From the NCBI GenBank assembly GCA_009869945.1, contig WIXG01000081.1, positions 62,001 to 126,000 on the forward strand: a DNA stretch of 64,000 bases, read 5' to 3'. Under the pieces are notes generated by a model. The model worked only from the letters and a program-made list of their open reading frames with translations. It was not told where the DNA came from and searched no databases. This document shows, in pieces, positions 48,701 to 60,869 of this stretch; position 1 is the stretch's first letter, and each line of letters begins with the position of its first letter. A program made the translations under genes and the position numbers. This stretch comes from Mesaphorura yosii. Lineage: Eukaryota > Arthropoda > Collembola > Poduromorpha > Tullbergiidae.

Positions 48701-51700
48701 TAAAGAGAAATTACTGCTATACTCTCTCAGGCGGCAGAGCGAAGTCAAGGTTCCAAATGGAAATGCCCAAAATTGGCAGTTGGCGTTGGCAGGAAACCAC
48801 AAAACAGTGCGTGAAACCTTTTCTTTCCGTAACGTAACTGAACACTTAACACGCTGGGTCTTTTGCACTTAAAATAAATAAGCAGAAAATGAGAAACAGT
48901 AACGCAAATGAGGATTTTGAAATTCGAGACTGCACGGCATGGAATTAGAGGCATTGAAATTTGTTGCTGAAGAAGGAAAGGATCCGGATTGTCTGCAGAG
49001 ACTGCAGACAGCGTGGCGTCTCGCCCCAAAATGTGTGCATGGCTTGTCGTGTTTTCTTAACTCGAAGTCAATTATATTTAAACTGCAGTTGGTTGCTTTT
49101 GGTTTGCTCTCAGCAGGACGTGCCTGGCATTGCGGGATTTTAATTCTCTTAAATAAATACGAGCTAATCCAATTTCAAATTACAGATTAACATGCATTTT
49201 TGGTCCGCTTTCATTCAAAAGTACTTGTCAGTGTCAACAAAGATCGCTAGTCGTATTTTTCTTAGTGTGCACTGACTTTTCGGTTGCTTATTACTCAAAT
49301 CAATGGCTTGGCTTGGTCAAAGATGCATAAGAGGATACTCACCAAAAGAAGGACCGGACTCGGTCGGAGGAGGTGTCAAAATCAGCAGTGGCGCATCACA
49401 CCGACTTTGGTTCCCATTCATAAAGATTACTTAAGAAAATACGCTCCAGACGCAGACTCCGTCAGGTCATCTCCAGCAGGCAAATATTATTTCTTCTCCA
49501 AGCAAACACGACACGAAAGATGAAAACGAACATGTGATTGGAATTGGAATTCAATGATGAGAAAACCACAATGCAAGGGGAAAAGGACGAAGGAGGGTAA
49601 CGCAGGCTATCACGGCATTAACTACATGCAGAGATGAAACAGAAGCTGAACATTATTAGTACAAACTACTCGACTAATTTGAACAACACAAATAATTACC
49701 TTCTGCCTTCTTCCATCTTTCTTGAGCTCCACTTCGCGTCGGTCGAAACAAAACTGAAACGACAAACATGTGTTTCGGTGTTGGTTGAGTAATTACTCTT
49801 AATTATTACGATGTTTCAGTTTTCTTGCGCAGAGCCTGGAAGAATTTGTTCGTGGAAGATTCGTAAGGCAAGGCATGGAAAAGCTATCAGCACTGGATTC
49901 TCGCATTTGACAAAATTTGGCCAAGCAAAGAGTCTGAAACAACAAATGATTTGTCGTGATACCGGAAATGGGTGCTTAACATCAGTTGTACAGAGTAAAT
50001 AATGGCTTACAATTACAATTACACAATACGTATGCGTGCAAATGCGAGAGTGCTCAACGCATTCACAGGCTGAAGATCCAATTTGGTGAAGGCTGGTTTC
50101 AAATTGTATTTTTGTTTACATTTCGTCATTGAAACTTGGTAAAGACTCATTTTTATTGTTTTAACTTACGCTGCGACTCATAATTCTCACTTCTTCAATG
50201 AATACTCGCGACTTAACCTCATTTCCATCTTCGCCCAGCTTAAACGCGGTATGAGGATCAGGATCGCCGGATCGCATATGGTTGGTGGTCATGTTCGTTT
50301 GACATTGTGTAAATACAGATATCAAGTTAAATTATATTTATTATAGCCGGGCAGGGCAGCTCGATGAATGGCAAAGGCAACGGCAATGGCAGGGTTTTCC
50401 TTTTCGCTTTGAGGCTAGGAACTTAATCCTCATTCTGAATTACTGCTGCTGGTGAGTGAAATAAAAGTTGACCACCAAAATCATAAACATGACCGACCGG
50501 TCGGCTTTGCTTTGGTTGGACGTGGAAGACGCGCTCAAGTTTTGTGAATGAAATCCCAAAGTCATTGGGAAATTTGGATTCTGAGCCTTCAACCTTTGCT
50601 ATCCTATACTTGCCCTTTTCAGCGTACGTATCCACGATGGACTGGACTGGACTCCTTTTTCCGGTTGTTCCATGTTTGTTGAGTTTGTTCGCTTTCCCAA
50701 TTGTGTTGTGTTGATTTGATCTTTGTACAATATTATTCCTCTTATTTGTATTTGTGTTGACTGAAGGAGAATGAGCCCTGCAACGGTGCAGGAAACATTC
50801 ATATTCATTTGGACAAGATGAAAGAAAAGGTGACCCGACCCGACCTGTACGCCGTACGGCGAGCCTGTGAAATGAACTCAGGCGAAGAAATTAACCAGTA
50901 AATGAGGTACGAGAATAATAATAATTCGTTGTTATTGTACGGATCGAAAGCACACAAAAGAAAACAAGAAAAGAGGGCTTACGCGTACGCGTTCATTGCT
51001 CGAATCGAATACACATACGGGCTTGTTATGATTATGAATAATATTAAAAGTGTCCGTCCGGCGCGTCCGGAGATTTCATACAAAGATTTTCATCATTCGC
51101 GTACACGGCTCCTCTGTTTCTGTCTTCTGCTGCACGCCGCGCTGAGCTGCGATTTGATGTTTACGGGTTAGAATAATAAAAGTTTAGTTTGTAAAGCAAA
51201 TGCACAAAGTTGAATATTTATGTACGCTAATCTTCATTCGGCATTCAGCTCTCGGTAAGGCTGGCTAATATGACAGGCAGATGAATGGGACCGGTCGGTG
51301 ATGTGCCGTGCGTGGCTAAACGGTTCTGACGTTCATACAATCTACAATCGAGTCACAGTATTTATGATGTGTGTATTTGCATTTGGATGGACTTCTTCAA
51401 GCAAAGTTAGCAAAAAAAATACCGCCGCGGCTGGAAAAGGAGCTTGCAATTGGATTGAGAGTGTAAGTAAATAATTATTGTGAATATTTGAGTCTTTTCA
51501 ATGCCCATGCAAAAACTGCAATGCAAAACACCCACTGATCATAAAATGACTTTGTAGTTTGTAGCTCGTGTCCCTGTGTGGATTTGTTCGTTTATGGCTC
51601 GCAATTTGCGGTAAGTCCACAAATTCATATTTTCTCCGATGTCTGTCGTGTCCTCGTTGATTTTAATTTGATCAGATTCACACTGTCCTTAACTCAAACG

Positions 51701-52559
51701 GACGACGCGTGCACAGAAGATTGAATCTTTACTTGCCCAAACTTACCTGCGCTTAAGCCGTCGTTGTAAAAACATTTTTTCTTCCCATCAAAGCAAGGGT
51801 TTGCTTACAGTTCAGTCCAAGTTGGTTGATTTTTACGGCCCAGGCCATAATGCAAATGCAGTGCAGCCAGATAGCTAATAGCTGGCAATAAAGATTAGCG
51901 CCTACTAATTGGAAGCGGAGCCGCCAACGACGACGAGTGAGCGCCGTCGTCGACGAGTGAGTGAATGTTGACTCAAGCCACTCAGGTATCAATAATATTA
52001 TTAATTCAATTCAAAGGACCAGCCGCCGGGCCGCGGCCGCTCTGCGCCGAATGTCGAATCGTTATCAGTGAGCAAAGTCATAAAAGGTGGTTTGCTGTGT
52101 GTCGGTGTCGTCCGCCGACGTTTCGTATGCGTGTTATCAGCAGCGCAATACCACCAGCCAATTGCAAGTGTAATGCAAAGTTTAATAGCAGGAATTAAAG
52201 GATTTGGGCCTGGTTCATGGCTTTTTCGCTTTTTGGTCGTGTATGATGCCGCAAATTCAGCGTTCAAGCAGAAAACGTCCGTTCGAGTATTTGCACATTT
52301 GCAGAGATTTAGCACAGAATCTTCGCAAAACTCGGAATTGGAATCGATTCGCTTTATTCTCGCTGCCTACATTCACAATTACAGATTCTATACACGAATA
52401 CACTTCTAATTAGTACTTTTGGTATTGCTTCATTAAAATATTGTCTTACATGCAAAATGAAATAGAAAATAAAGTTCATGCTCGTACGATGATTGGAATC
52501 TCGAATTTCTAAATTGCACATAAATTGCGTACGTCAAAAACTACGGTACGGGGCAGATT
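42772..52559. other. 9.8-kb gene-poor region between RECQL5 and FoxD
   Basis: No gene with a recognisable domain or a coherent set of exons was found. The sequence is rich in short near-repeats (AAGCCAAGCC, GCAGGCAGGCAG, GTGAGTG) and AT-rich words containing ATTA and TAAT cores. The longest frame, 46139-46630 on the minus strand, is 163 codons with low-complexity Lys and Ala runs and no family. The position next to a developmental forkhead gene makes cis-regulatory content likely, but that is inference. Confidence 0.5.
42966..42971 (+). terminator. Poly(A) signal for RECQL5
   Basis: AATAAA lies about 195 nt after the RECQL5 stop codon in the expected orientation. Confidence 0.55.
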
Positions 52560-54491
52560 TTACATTCCATTTCCTAAATAAAATCTATTTCTCTGCAGTT
52601 GCTGGTGAAAGTGAAAGCCTGCTGGCACGAAAGCACTTCCGAACGGGTTGGCCAACTGATTCTGAGTGCTCACGCTCACGTTTACCGGAAACTGGCCATG
52701 GCCGTGGCCCTGCAAAAGATTCACATGGAGTCCGTGCCCGTGCCCACTGGCCATGTGCTTTGACGCTGAATGTATTCTTGCCATATTTAGCCTACTAATT
52801 TTGCTATCGTCTACCGTGCATTTAGATTTACTATTTGAGGTACTGCTACTTTTAAGAGCGCTATGGCTATTCTTAATCCCGATGAGTCTCTCTATGGAAA
52901 ATGCTCCACTTAAACTATCTCTCGTTGCTCCTCGGCGGATGCTGGCATCTTTGCTACTGCTTTTACCTTTTGCTTTTGTACACAAATCCTCATCGACGCC
53001 CGTCTCGGTCACGGCGTCCGCAGGTTTCGGTGACGGAGTTGCCGTTGTCGATGGTCTGAACCGTTTTTCGGGTCTCACGTGCGAATTCTCCACGGGAAAC
53101 GAATTTCTTGCCTTCGCCATTGCATTCGCATTTGTGAAACCCACGCCCGAGTCCGGAGTGGGAGACACGTTGACGTCGAACAAGCCGACGGCAGAAGATT
53201 GTTCTCTTTCAGCAGCAGCAGGTTGAGATCCAATGTTAAGATACGGAGAATGTTGCTGATGCTGCGCGTGAGGTGAGACTGAAGACGCAGAAGCGACGGC
53301 AGCGGCGGCCGCAGCATTCGTGAAGAAAGGGTAGAGATCCAGTGCGTTATGCCCCAACGAGCCCAGCGGATTCACGCCCACGCCCAGAACGTTGACATTT
53401 GACGGAGGGCATGGTGGGCAGAACGGCGAATTTTGGGTCAGGTGCGCGGGCAGCTGATGGCCTGATGCAAGCATTGCGGCTGCTGCTTGATGGAAGAAAT
53501 CGGCAACCGCCGGGTGGCCGTGATGCAGGTGATGATGTCCAGGTCGCTTGTAGCGTTTACGGCGACGAAGAAACGAACCGTTGTCAAACATGTCTTCGGC
53601 CAGAGGATCAAGACTCCTGGTGATTTAAAAATGTACAAAAATTGAAGCTAGCATTCTAAAACTCAAATGCATGCAGGAATCCCAGGTTTGGCCAATCGTG
53701 TTTACAATAAAGATGTAAATGTAGGAAAAATTGTGAAAATTACATACCAGTAATTTCCTTTGCCTGGATTCCCGGGTTCTCGTGGAATTTTTATGAAGCA
53801 GTCATTCAGGCTGAGGTTGTGTCGTATCGAATTCTGCCACGCAGGAAATTTGTCACGATAGTACGGAAAGCGAGACATAATAAACTCGCAAATGCCTGAG
53901 AGCGTGAGTTTCTTTTGGGGTGATTGCAGGATCGACATGGTTATCAACGCAATGTAAGAGTACGGAGGCTTGACTAATGAGGAATTTGATTTCTTGGATC
54001 CGCCACCACCCCCGGCGGACGCTGACTCGGAACCACTTCCATTGTTGGAATGGCTGTGGCGGCGATGGTGATGCGCATCGATTTCGATGGGAGAAGGAGA
54101 ATGTGGCAACTGTCCGTTTTCCCTGGACGAAGTTGACTCGGGCGAATTGCAGGCGTCAATCGGAGGAAAGGCGTGAGATCTGTGACTAGGCGGGACGATG
54201 GTTTCGTGAACTTCTCCATCTGCAACCGGCAATTAGGCGAAATTGCAAATTGGGTTGCAGTGGTGGTCGAGGTAAAAAGTTGGCCAGTCCACGCCACACA
54301 CCGCGTTAAAGAAAAAATGGGTTACCTGATTGAGATCCGGAAACGCGTACGACTTCTTCATCGTCATCATCCGATTCGACGTTGATATCCGAGTCTGAGT
54401 CTGGCGGAGCAACAGCGAGGGAAAGGGAACCACGAAGATCGAGCGGTGCGTAAACACGATCATTACTGTCCATTATTGTAGAAAACATCAT
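52560..54491 (-). CDS. FoxD: Forkhead box D transcription factor
   Basis: Three exons (54491-54326, 54219-53748, 53616-52560) give 564 residues. The forkhead domain starts at about residue 138 ([20 protein letters not shown]), runs through [20 protein letters not shown] and GKGNYW, and ends with [20 protein letters not shown]. The last block is diagnostic of FoxD. An intron interrupts the domain within the Trp codon of NYW. The N-terminus is acidic ([16 protein letters not shown]), also a FoxD trait. An eh1-type Groucho-binding motif, FSIERLIG, sits at residues 452-459. His-rich and Ala-rich stretches flank the forkhead. FoxD factors act as sequence-specific repressors or activators in nervous system and mesoderm patterning; the fly member is fd59A. 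Confidence 0.95.
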
Positions 54492-55801
54492 TTTCCCAGT
54501 GGCAATCACTTAAATGCGACTTGCGAGTCCAATAGTGAAATTCTTCCTGCACACATTGTCACAGCCACTAATGAATGAGCCAAGGACCACTAACCTACAA
54601 GAACAGTGTAACTTCTTGTATAAGTTCACGTAAATGGTGAGCTTGTTTCTTTTCGAATCGGTTTCTTGCTTGCTTGCTTCCTGAGAAGAGCTCCACCGTC
54701 AAATGAAGCGATAGCACAAATAACTTGGCACTTGGCAGGCAAATTTGGGATAATTTTGCAGCTGCTGCTGCTACAGTTGAGTTGTTGATCTTGTTCGATA
54801 CACATTTACTTTACGATTGGCGATTGTGGTCGGGGAGGACAAGAATTCGAATCAAAATCCGTGGTCGTCGACGCATCGGTAGTTCCAAGCTTCCAACAGC
54901 ACACCACCACCAGTTAAAGCAAGGCAAGTTACATTTACTTTAACCGTGCATTGCTATTGCTATTGCTAGAAAAAATTGTGCCAATCTCGCCTCGCGTTAT
55001 TTCACAGCCAACACAGCACAGTGCACGGACAACGAATAAAGTTAACTTTACCAATTCAACACTAAACACTGAACACTGGCAACTGGATAAAAGCGTACCC
55101 GTACCGTATAAACAAGAGCAAGACTACTGAATACGCAACGCAGCTAAATATTATGAATAGAAAAGGTAAGTATTTACAGAATCCACCAAAATATCGTGCT
55201 CCTGCTGGTGCTGCGCTGGTTTGGTTTCACTTTCCTGATCCTGCAATTGTTGTGTTATTGGTGGAGAGTTGTCGTTCGAGGCGGTTCCGAAAATTACTGT
55301 ATACTTTAGCACTGAAAAGTTGAAACCCTCCTCTAACCAAGCTTTACCATCTGAACCTGAGCCTGCCACGCTCGTGCTTCTGCTTTCGCCTATGGAGATC
55401 CTATTCTCTCTTCTCTTGCTACCTCTCGCTCTGTCTGCATGCGGATCCAGACACTTTGTGATTGTGGAGATGATGTAAATAACTCCACGCTTTGTAGCCC
55501 TAATCTAATTTCGTACGCTTTCAGCAAATCACTGAATTAGGATACAGTCAGTTGAAGTTGATTTGAATTTAAATGAAATTTGAACAAAATGTAAATGATT
55601 TTGTTTCTTTCAGGATGAATGCTTAGCCAGCTTAACATTCAGAAAATGAAGTGCTGATTTGTTGTGGAGAGGAACAAGATTTGATACAAGGCAAGGAACG
55701 CGATTAGAATTTGGGCTTTCAAGGTTCAAAAGTGGTAAGCGGCAACTACAATTAACTGGATTGGGTTAGCCAGACTTGCTTCGAAGAATAAGCAAAAAAC
55801 A
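54492..55801. other. Intergenic region between divergent FoxD and NF-YA
   Basis: About 1.3 kb separates the starts. A TTTCTTTCAG at about 55605-55614 upstream of the NF-YA start looks like the acceptor of an intron in its 5' UTR. Opposed open frames at 55151-55478 overlap each other and have no family. Otherwise nothing is seen. Confidence 0.45.
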
Positions 55802-56389
55802 ATGGACGTTACGGAAGAAAATGAGAGAATCACCGCCACCGCCCAGGCGATCGGAGATCAAGGCATCAATGTCATCACATATAATCCTATTCTGCAGCAA
55901 GTTTTTACCCCTGTCAAAAGTGGACAGGAAATCCTCCAACTAATACCTGTAAGAACCAGCGACGGTCAACTCTACATGTATCAAACTGCTGGAGCGAATT
56001 TCCGCAAGATTCCACAAATCGCTGGAATCAATCCCACAGCTGAGAAAGTTGAAGAAAATACACCTGCGGTCAACTCAGGACTAAATCTCGACGAAGAACC
56101 CCTGTACGTGAACTCCAAGCAGTATTACAGAATCATGAAGAGAAGAGAAGCGCGGGCCAAGTTGGAGATTGCGGGCCGAATCATCCAAAGGCGACGGTAC
56201 ATGCATGAATCTCGGCATAAACATGCAATGAATCGAGTTCGTGGCGAGGGCGGACGGTTCCAAGCTACTGGTTCGGGGAAAAGACGTACTAAAGACCAAC
56301 AGAGTGCTGCGACTCCCGCTCCTGAATTGAACTCACCTGAAAATCAAGATATCCTGGGGCAAGTGTCTGAAAATGAAGACATTTTTTGA
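55802..56389 (+). CDS. NFYA: Nuclear transcription factor Y subunit alpha
   Basis: A single coding exon of 195 residues. The CBF-B/NF-YA domain spans about residues 98-154. The subunit-association helix is EEPLYVNSKQYYRIMKRREA, then RAKLE. The CCAAT-recognition part includes YMHESRHKHAMNRVRGEGGR. NF-YA joins the histone-fold dimer NF-YB/NF-YC and inserts into the minor groove of CCAAT boxes. The linker between the two helices reads IAGRIIQRRR rather than the usual K-[IL]-P-K-x-R, a divergence. The N-terminus holds a short remnant of the Gln-rich activation domain (ILQLIPVRTSDGQLYMYQT). Family genes usually have several coding introns, so the intronless frame is unusual and might mark a retrocopy. 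AATAAA is at 56527. Confidence 0.93.
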   Translation: MDVTEENERITATAQAIGDQGINVITYNPILQQVFTPVKSGQEILQLIPVRTSDGQLYMYQTAGANFRKIPQIAGINPTAEKVEENTPAVNSGLNLDEEPLYVNSKQYYRIMKRREARAKLEIAGRIIQRRRYMHESRHKHAMNRVRGEGGRFQATGSGKRRTKDQQSAATPAPELNSPENQDILGQVSENEDIF

Positions 56390-56526
56390 AGCTAAGGATC
56401 TTCCTTTGATGGCGTTCGTGACCTTTGACATTTGACATCGACCAGCAGCTACATTAACTTTTGTACCTTTTTTCTGTATTTGGGACAATTTTCTATGATT
56501 GTTTTAGGTAGTAAAGTAACGCAATG

Positions 56527-56532
56527 AATAAA
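56527..56532 (+). terminator. Poly(A) signal for NF-YA
   Basis: AATAAA lies 138 nt after the NF-YA stop codon, 258 nt before the next start codon on the same strand. Confidence 0.55.
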
Positions 56533-56784
56533 GTCACTTGATACCGTGACAATTTCATGAACAGTTAACAACTCATTAAATTAGCATGGGCATTAATCTA
56601 GGGAAAGCCAATGCAATGGGCCATGTCAAAGATTGTAGGTGCTTGGGCAATTTGGCTACTTCAAAATTAACCCAGGAAGCCAAGTAAAAAATGTGGAGCC
56701 GAGCCGGCTAACTCAAAATTCCCGCTCAAAATTCAGAATTGTGGACTCAGCCAAGGCCCAGTCCAATTGCACTCGAACTCCGTC

Positions 56785-58260
56785 ATGATTCGCCTGAAAT
56801 CCAATGTTATCTTATCACGTCCGCATCCCGTCTTCGAAAAGAACCCGAACATCAGTTTCGTGTCTGTATTTTATGCAGGACAGTCGAAGCCGTTGAGTCT
56901 TTGGGAGAAATGTGTACATACTGCATAGTAAATTACTTGTAGGTATCTTATGTGGAGCTGAAGTATCGACTAAGTGGTTTATGGTGTGTGAAGGGCGGAA
57001 TTGGCAGCATTCGTCGAGTGGAGGAGCACAGCAATTCCTCCGTCCAGTTGCTTGGAACAAATACGGGGCGGACCAAACTGGCGACGCCAATTCGGCCGTA
57101 CACGACGCTTGGGATTCGACTTCCTTACATGGTCGTTGCCCTCAAGTTTATCAACCGCCCGTGCGGATTCGACATTCAGGTGAAAAACCACAAAAAACAA
57201 TGGGGCAAATTTCACGAGCCCTTGTTAATAACTGGCCATAACATGCACAGATTGAAGACAGCAAACAAATCCGACGGCGCTTCCAATTCACTACGCGGCT
57301 CCAGGCGACAAGAAAACTAGACTGGACTGCGCTCGTACCGCTTTACTTGGAGCAGAACTGGAATGAAATCGTCATCGACTTGCAGGCCATCACGAAGCGG
57401 TTGTACGGGACAGATTATGTCGAGACGGTTCGCATTCAGGTGTATCCCAGCTGCCGCCTTCGCATGGTACAAAATGCTTGCTCATGTTAGTTGGCGTCAA
57501 TTGGCGTTCCTGATTTCTCGCCCGTGATTGTGACTTGCAGATTTACTTCTCGAAATTCCCCATGCAAATCTCGAAGGCACTTTTGATTATGAAGATTCTT
57601 CTTGAAGAAGGCAAGGACGTGTTTGACGTGCGGAAACTGGACGAGGAAGGTGAAGATGGAGGAGTTGCGAGCTTGGCGGTGGCGGTGAACGAGAATTCGG
57701 AAGACAGAAAGCTTGGCAGAGTTGAAAATTCGGGCAGCGGGAACGAAAGCGATCGTGACGAGATTCCAACAGCATCAGCAGCTGATAGGTCGACTGCTGG
57801 ACCGTCGACAGATCAGCCGCAATCTATGGAATCAAATCCTGCCGCTGCCACTGCAGACACGGCAGTCGAAGACGCGGAGGCAGAGGAAGAAATACACCAA
57901 ACGTACGCGGCAGCGATTTCTTTGACATCATGCGGCACGACGGGCTCGTACAAAATTAAGCCGACAAAGTTGGCCGAATTGCTCCCGTCAAACGAATATT
58001 GGAGCCGTACGCGGTTTATGAAGACTTTTGGGAAAGAAGAAGAAACGCAAGGGCAACCGGAAGGCAAAATTCAGGCCATTATCTTACCTCTGCCTGCATT
58101 TAGACAAGGCGTACAACTGCAAACCCAAGAATCGGGCAAATCGAGCGTAAACCAGCGCCAGGCGCAGCAGGAGTCGCCAGCGCTGTGGTTTAGTTACAAT
58201 GCAAATGGAAGCTTACAAGCTGAAGCTGAAGAGAATCCTGAAAAAAAGGAACGAAAATGA
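56785..58260 (+). CDS. CFAP20-domain protein with C-terminal extension
   Basis: Four exons (56785-56913, 56994-57179, 57251-57466, 57541-58260) give 416 residues. The first 205 follow CFAP20: FVSVFYAGQSKPLSLWEKC (vertebrate FLSILYSIGSKPLQIWDKK), TLGIRLPYMV, FDIQIEDSKQIRRRFQFTTR, WNEIVIDLQAITKRLYGTDY and VETVRIQVYPSCRLRMIYFS. CFAP20 is an inner-junction protein of ciliary doublet microtubules of about 193 residues. Here the domain is more divergent than typical CFAP20, and about 200 residues of acidic, low-complexity sequence follow. The overall plan (CFAP20 domain plus tail) resembles CFAP20DC more than CFAP20 itself. Splice sites were chosen because they restore the conserved spacing exactly. 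An upstream in-frame extension cannot be excluded. Confidence 0.8.
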
Positions 58261-60869
58261 GTACAGAAGCAATTTAATAAAAATTGCGCAATGCGCAGTC
58301 TTGACAAAATATTTACATCGTAATTATTCAGAGCATTGGATTGCAGTAAATATTCGAATACGACATGCGAACCTGCCATTCATTTCTCAGTACTTAAGAA
58401 TGCAATGCAATTTAACACTTGACTTGACTCCACTTCTCGCTGGTTTTAGTTTCCTCATTCAGAATTCGAAACTCGCGAAGCAACGAAGGAAGATCTTCAA
58501 ATCCCCATTCAAATTCCAGATCCATTCTTTCACTGCCTCCTTCCTTCCTTTCGTGGATGATAAAATAATGCACTGCTGAACGACTGAACAATGGCACAAA
58601 AGTTATAATGCCTGAGTGGTACTTACAATTTCTCTCTCGGATACGCTTTCACTGCTTCTGCTGTCAACATTTCCCGGCCGTCCCCTCTTGCTCTTGCTCG
58701 AAATGATCTCATGATCATGTAACCAACTCTATTTCACTAAACACCAGACTTCTTTCATTCATTGTACTGTACTTCACTTCGTATTGTCGTATTCATTCAT
58801 TTGATACTCTTTATTACTCGAAACGACCAGACTTGTTGTCAGACGGCTGATTAAGAAACTAATCCCCGTACAGTGAAAAATAGTCTCTGAAGATAAATTG
58901 TACCAAAACCCACCACCAAATTGAGCATATAACAATCGAGTACGACCGAATTTCTTATTTTGAGAGGCAGATTTTATAGGCCGATTGAATTAGATTTGAT
59001 TCCAAGCCAAAGCCAGTCAAGTAAAAGTTGTGTCTCTGTCCCTGCGGAGGAGCGTCGAGCATCGAACATCCAACAAACTGACAGTTCATTTTCACTACCG
59101 CAAGATCCAAGTTAATCAATTAAGATACTACGGGTTTCGTGCCTAGTGCGTTGACAGAGACAACTTGTTCTTTTTCTCATTTTCAGTTGCCAAATACCAA
59201 AACCAGCCCAGAGTGCTGGAAACGAACAGAAAACCGAAACAGCGTATGTGGTCCTTTGGGTCCACATCTCGACGAATCACGAAAGCAGAAGAATCCGAAC
59301 CAGAACCGCACAGTAAATGAAAATCCATGCACTTGCAAGAAAGAAATATTTTTCTGACTGAGTGCTGTGCTCAAATTCACTGGCCTCGCATGTATCAAAT
59401 ACTCAAAAAATTCTCGTTCCTCGAATTCTGGAACAGCTGGCCAAGTGGCCGTTGCGTTGTGGGTTGTTTTTGTTTTCTGTGATCTATTTCACTTCGACTT
59501 CAGCTGTTGTTAACCACTTGTCAGTTGTAATGCGAACTCGAGATGAAATTATGTCTTGGCCGCGCTCACCTGATAATTGTTTTCTGCAAATCTGGAGAAT
59601 GAGAACACGAAAATTAATAAAAGACTGCGAAATTGAAGGCAAAAATAAATATTATATGTACTCATTCGACTGAGCACAAATTCGAGAACGTTCAGACATT
59701 TGTGCATCGTGCTCGGCTCGTGCTGGAAATTGCATTCCAGCGTAGCACTAGCATGGTGGCAGGGCAGGAGCTGGGAAAAGATAATGGCACGTTACGCCAC
59801 GATGCGATCGCGATATTAAATGGGAATCGAAAAATAGCGCAGACAAAAAGACAACTATTTTGACATTCCTTTCACACTTTCATCATCACTGCTTGCGCCC
59901 TGCCTGCCTGCTTGCCTATTCGAGAGGCACAGGAACAGAATAACTTTACATTGGGAATGAGAGCGACTGCTTTCGGCTTCTGCTTTCTTCTTCCAGGACT
60001 AACAACAACCAGCGTAAAGTAAAAATACAATAACTTCCAGGAACGGCGCGGCACTGCAGGGGAGCAATTTAATCGGCGGAGTGTGAATTGAGAGTGGCGC
60101 TGGAATTCCAGGAATTTGAATGAATAAAGCCATCATTATTGCTTTCACCGTGCCCGCATCAGCAGGCAGCAGTACCAGCAGCTCTTTTTCCAGTCTGGAG
60201 TCTGCGACAGAGACCGGAGACGTGACCCAAGAAACTTTGTCATCAAGAGAAAATATTATTTCGCTCCTTCACATTACATTGCATTATTGTCTGTCTGCTT
60301 TCATATAAAATTGTCTCGTAACTCGTATGATTTGCTTTTGCTGTGCGGAAACAACACGAGTTATTTGTACTTGAGATCTTGCTGCTGACTATGCCGGCGC
60401 AACGACGAGCCGTGTAACCGCCATGTATTAATGTTTTCATATTCAATGCTCCGTTCTCCATGCTTTCATTCTCCAGCATTCACGTACACGTTTACGAACA
60501 CGCAGAAGGAAAAAAACAGCCGGGCTACTTCACTTCACAAATACTTGGCCAGCTGTTCCGGTCTCGTTCTCCATTTCGATTCATATTGCAATTCCCGATT
60601 TTGATGCACTTGTAATTGTAATTGTGTAATTGTATACAATCTAATTTATTGTTCCCTACACCGCATAAACAATGGAAATAAGAACCCGTACGAACCCTGA
60701 ACTCATTTCATTACAACAATCAAGAATTCACACGCACAGGCAGAAAATATTAAGAAGGAATTAAGAAACGATTTAAAATGAATGATATAATTTTATTCAA
60801 GTTTCAGAATCCATCCAGGTACAGAATCGACCGAATTCTATTCAACAAACATGAATTTCTTCGTGAGTA
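58261..60869. other. 2.6-kb intergenic region, convergent side of CFAP20-like and ZNG1
   Basis: Short frames on both strands (for example 59139-59398 and 59362-59673) overlap and show no domain or splice partners. The sequence resembles the low-complexity non-coding DNA upstream of 52 kb. Nothing else is seen. Confidence 0.4.

Noticed and set aside
52666-53226. 186-codon hydrophobic frame on the plus strand
   Set aside because: It is the antisense shadow of FoxD exon 3, with Leu runs arising from the complement of Ser/Lys/Gln codons.
55151-55478. Opposed 70-codon frames upstream of NF-YA
   Set aside because: They overlap each other on opposite strands, have no conserved features and lie where promoters and 5' UTR introns are expected.
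56912-57320. Two plus-strand open frames spanning 56912-57241 and 56952-57320
   Set aside because: They read through two introns of the CFAP20-like gene. Splicing at 56913|56994 and 57179|57251 restores the conserved domain, so the read-through frames are artefacts.
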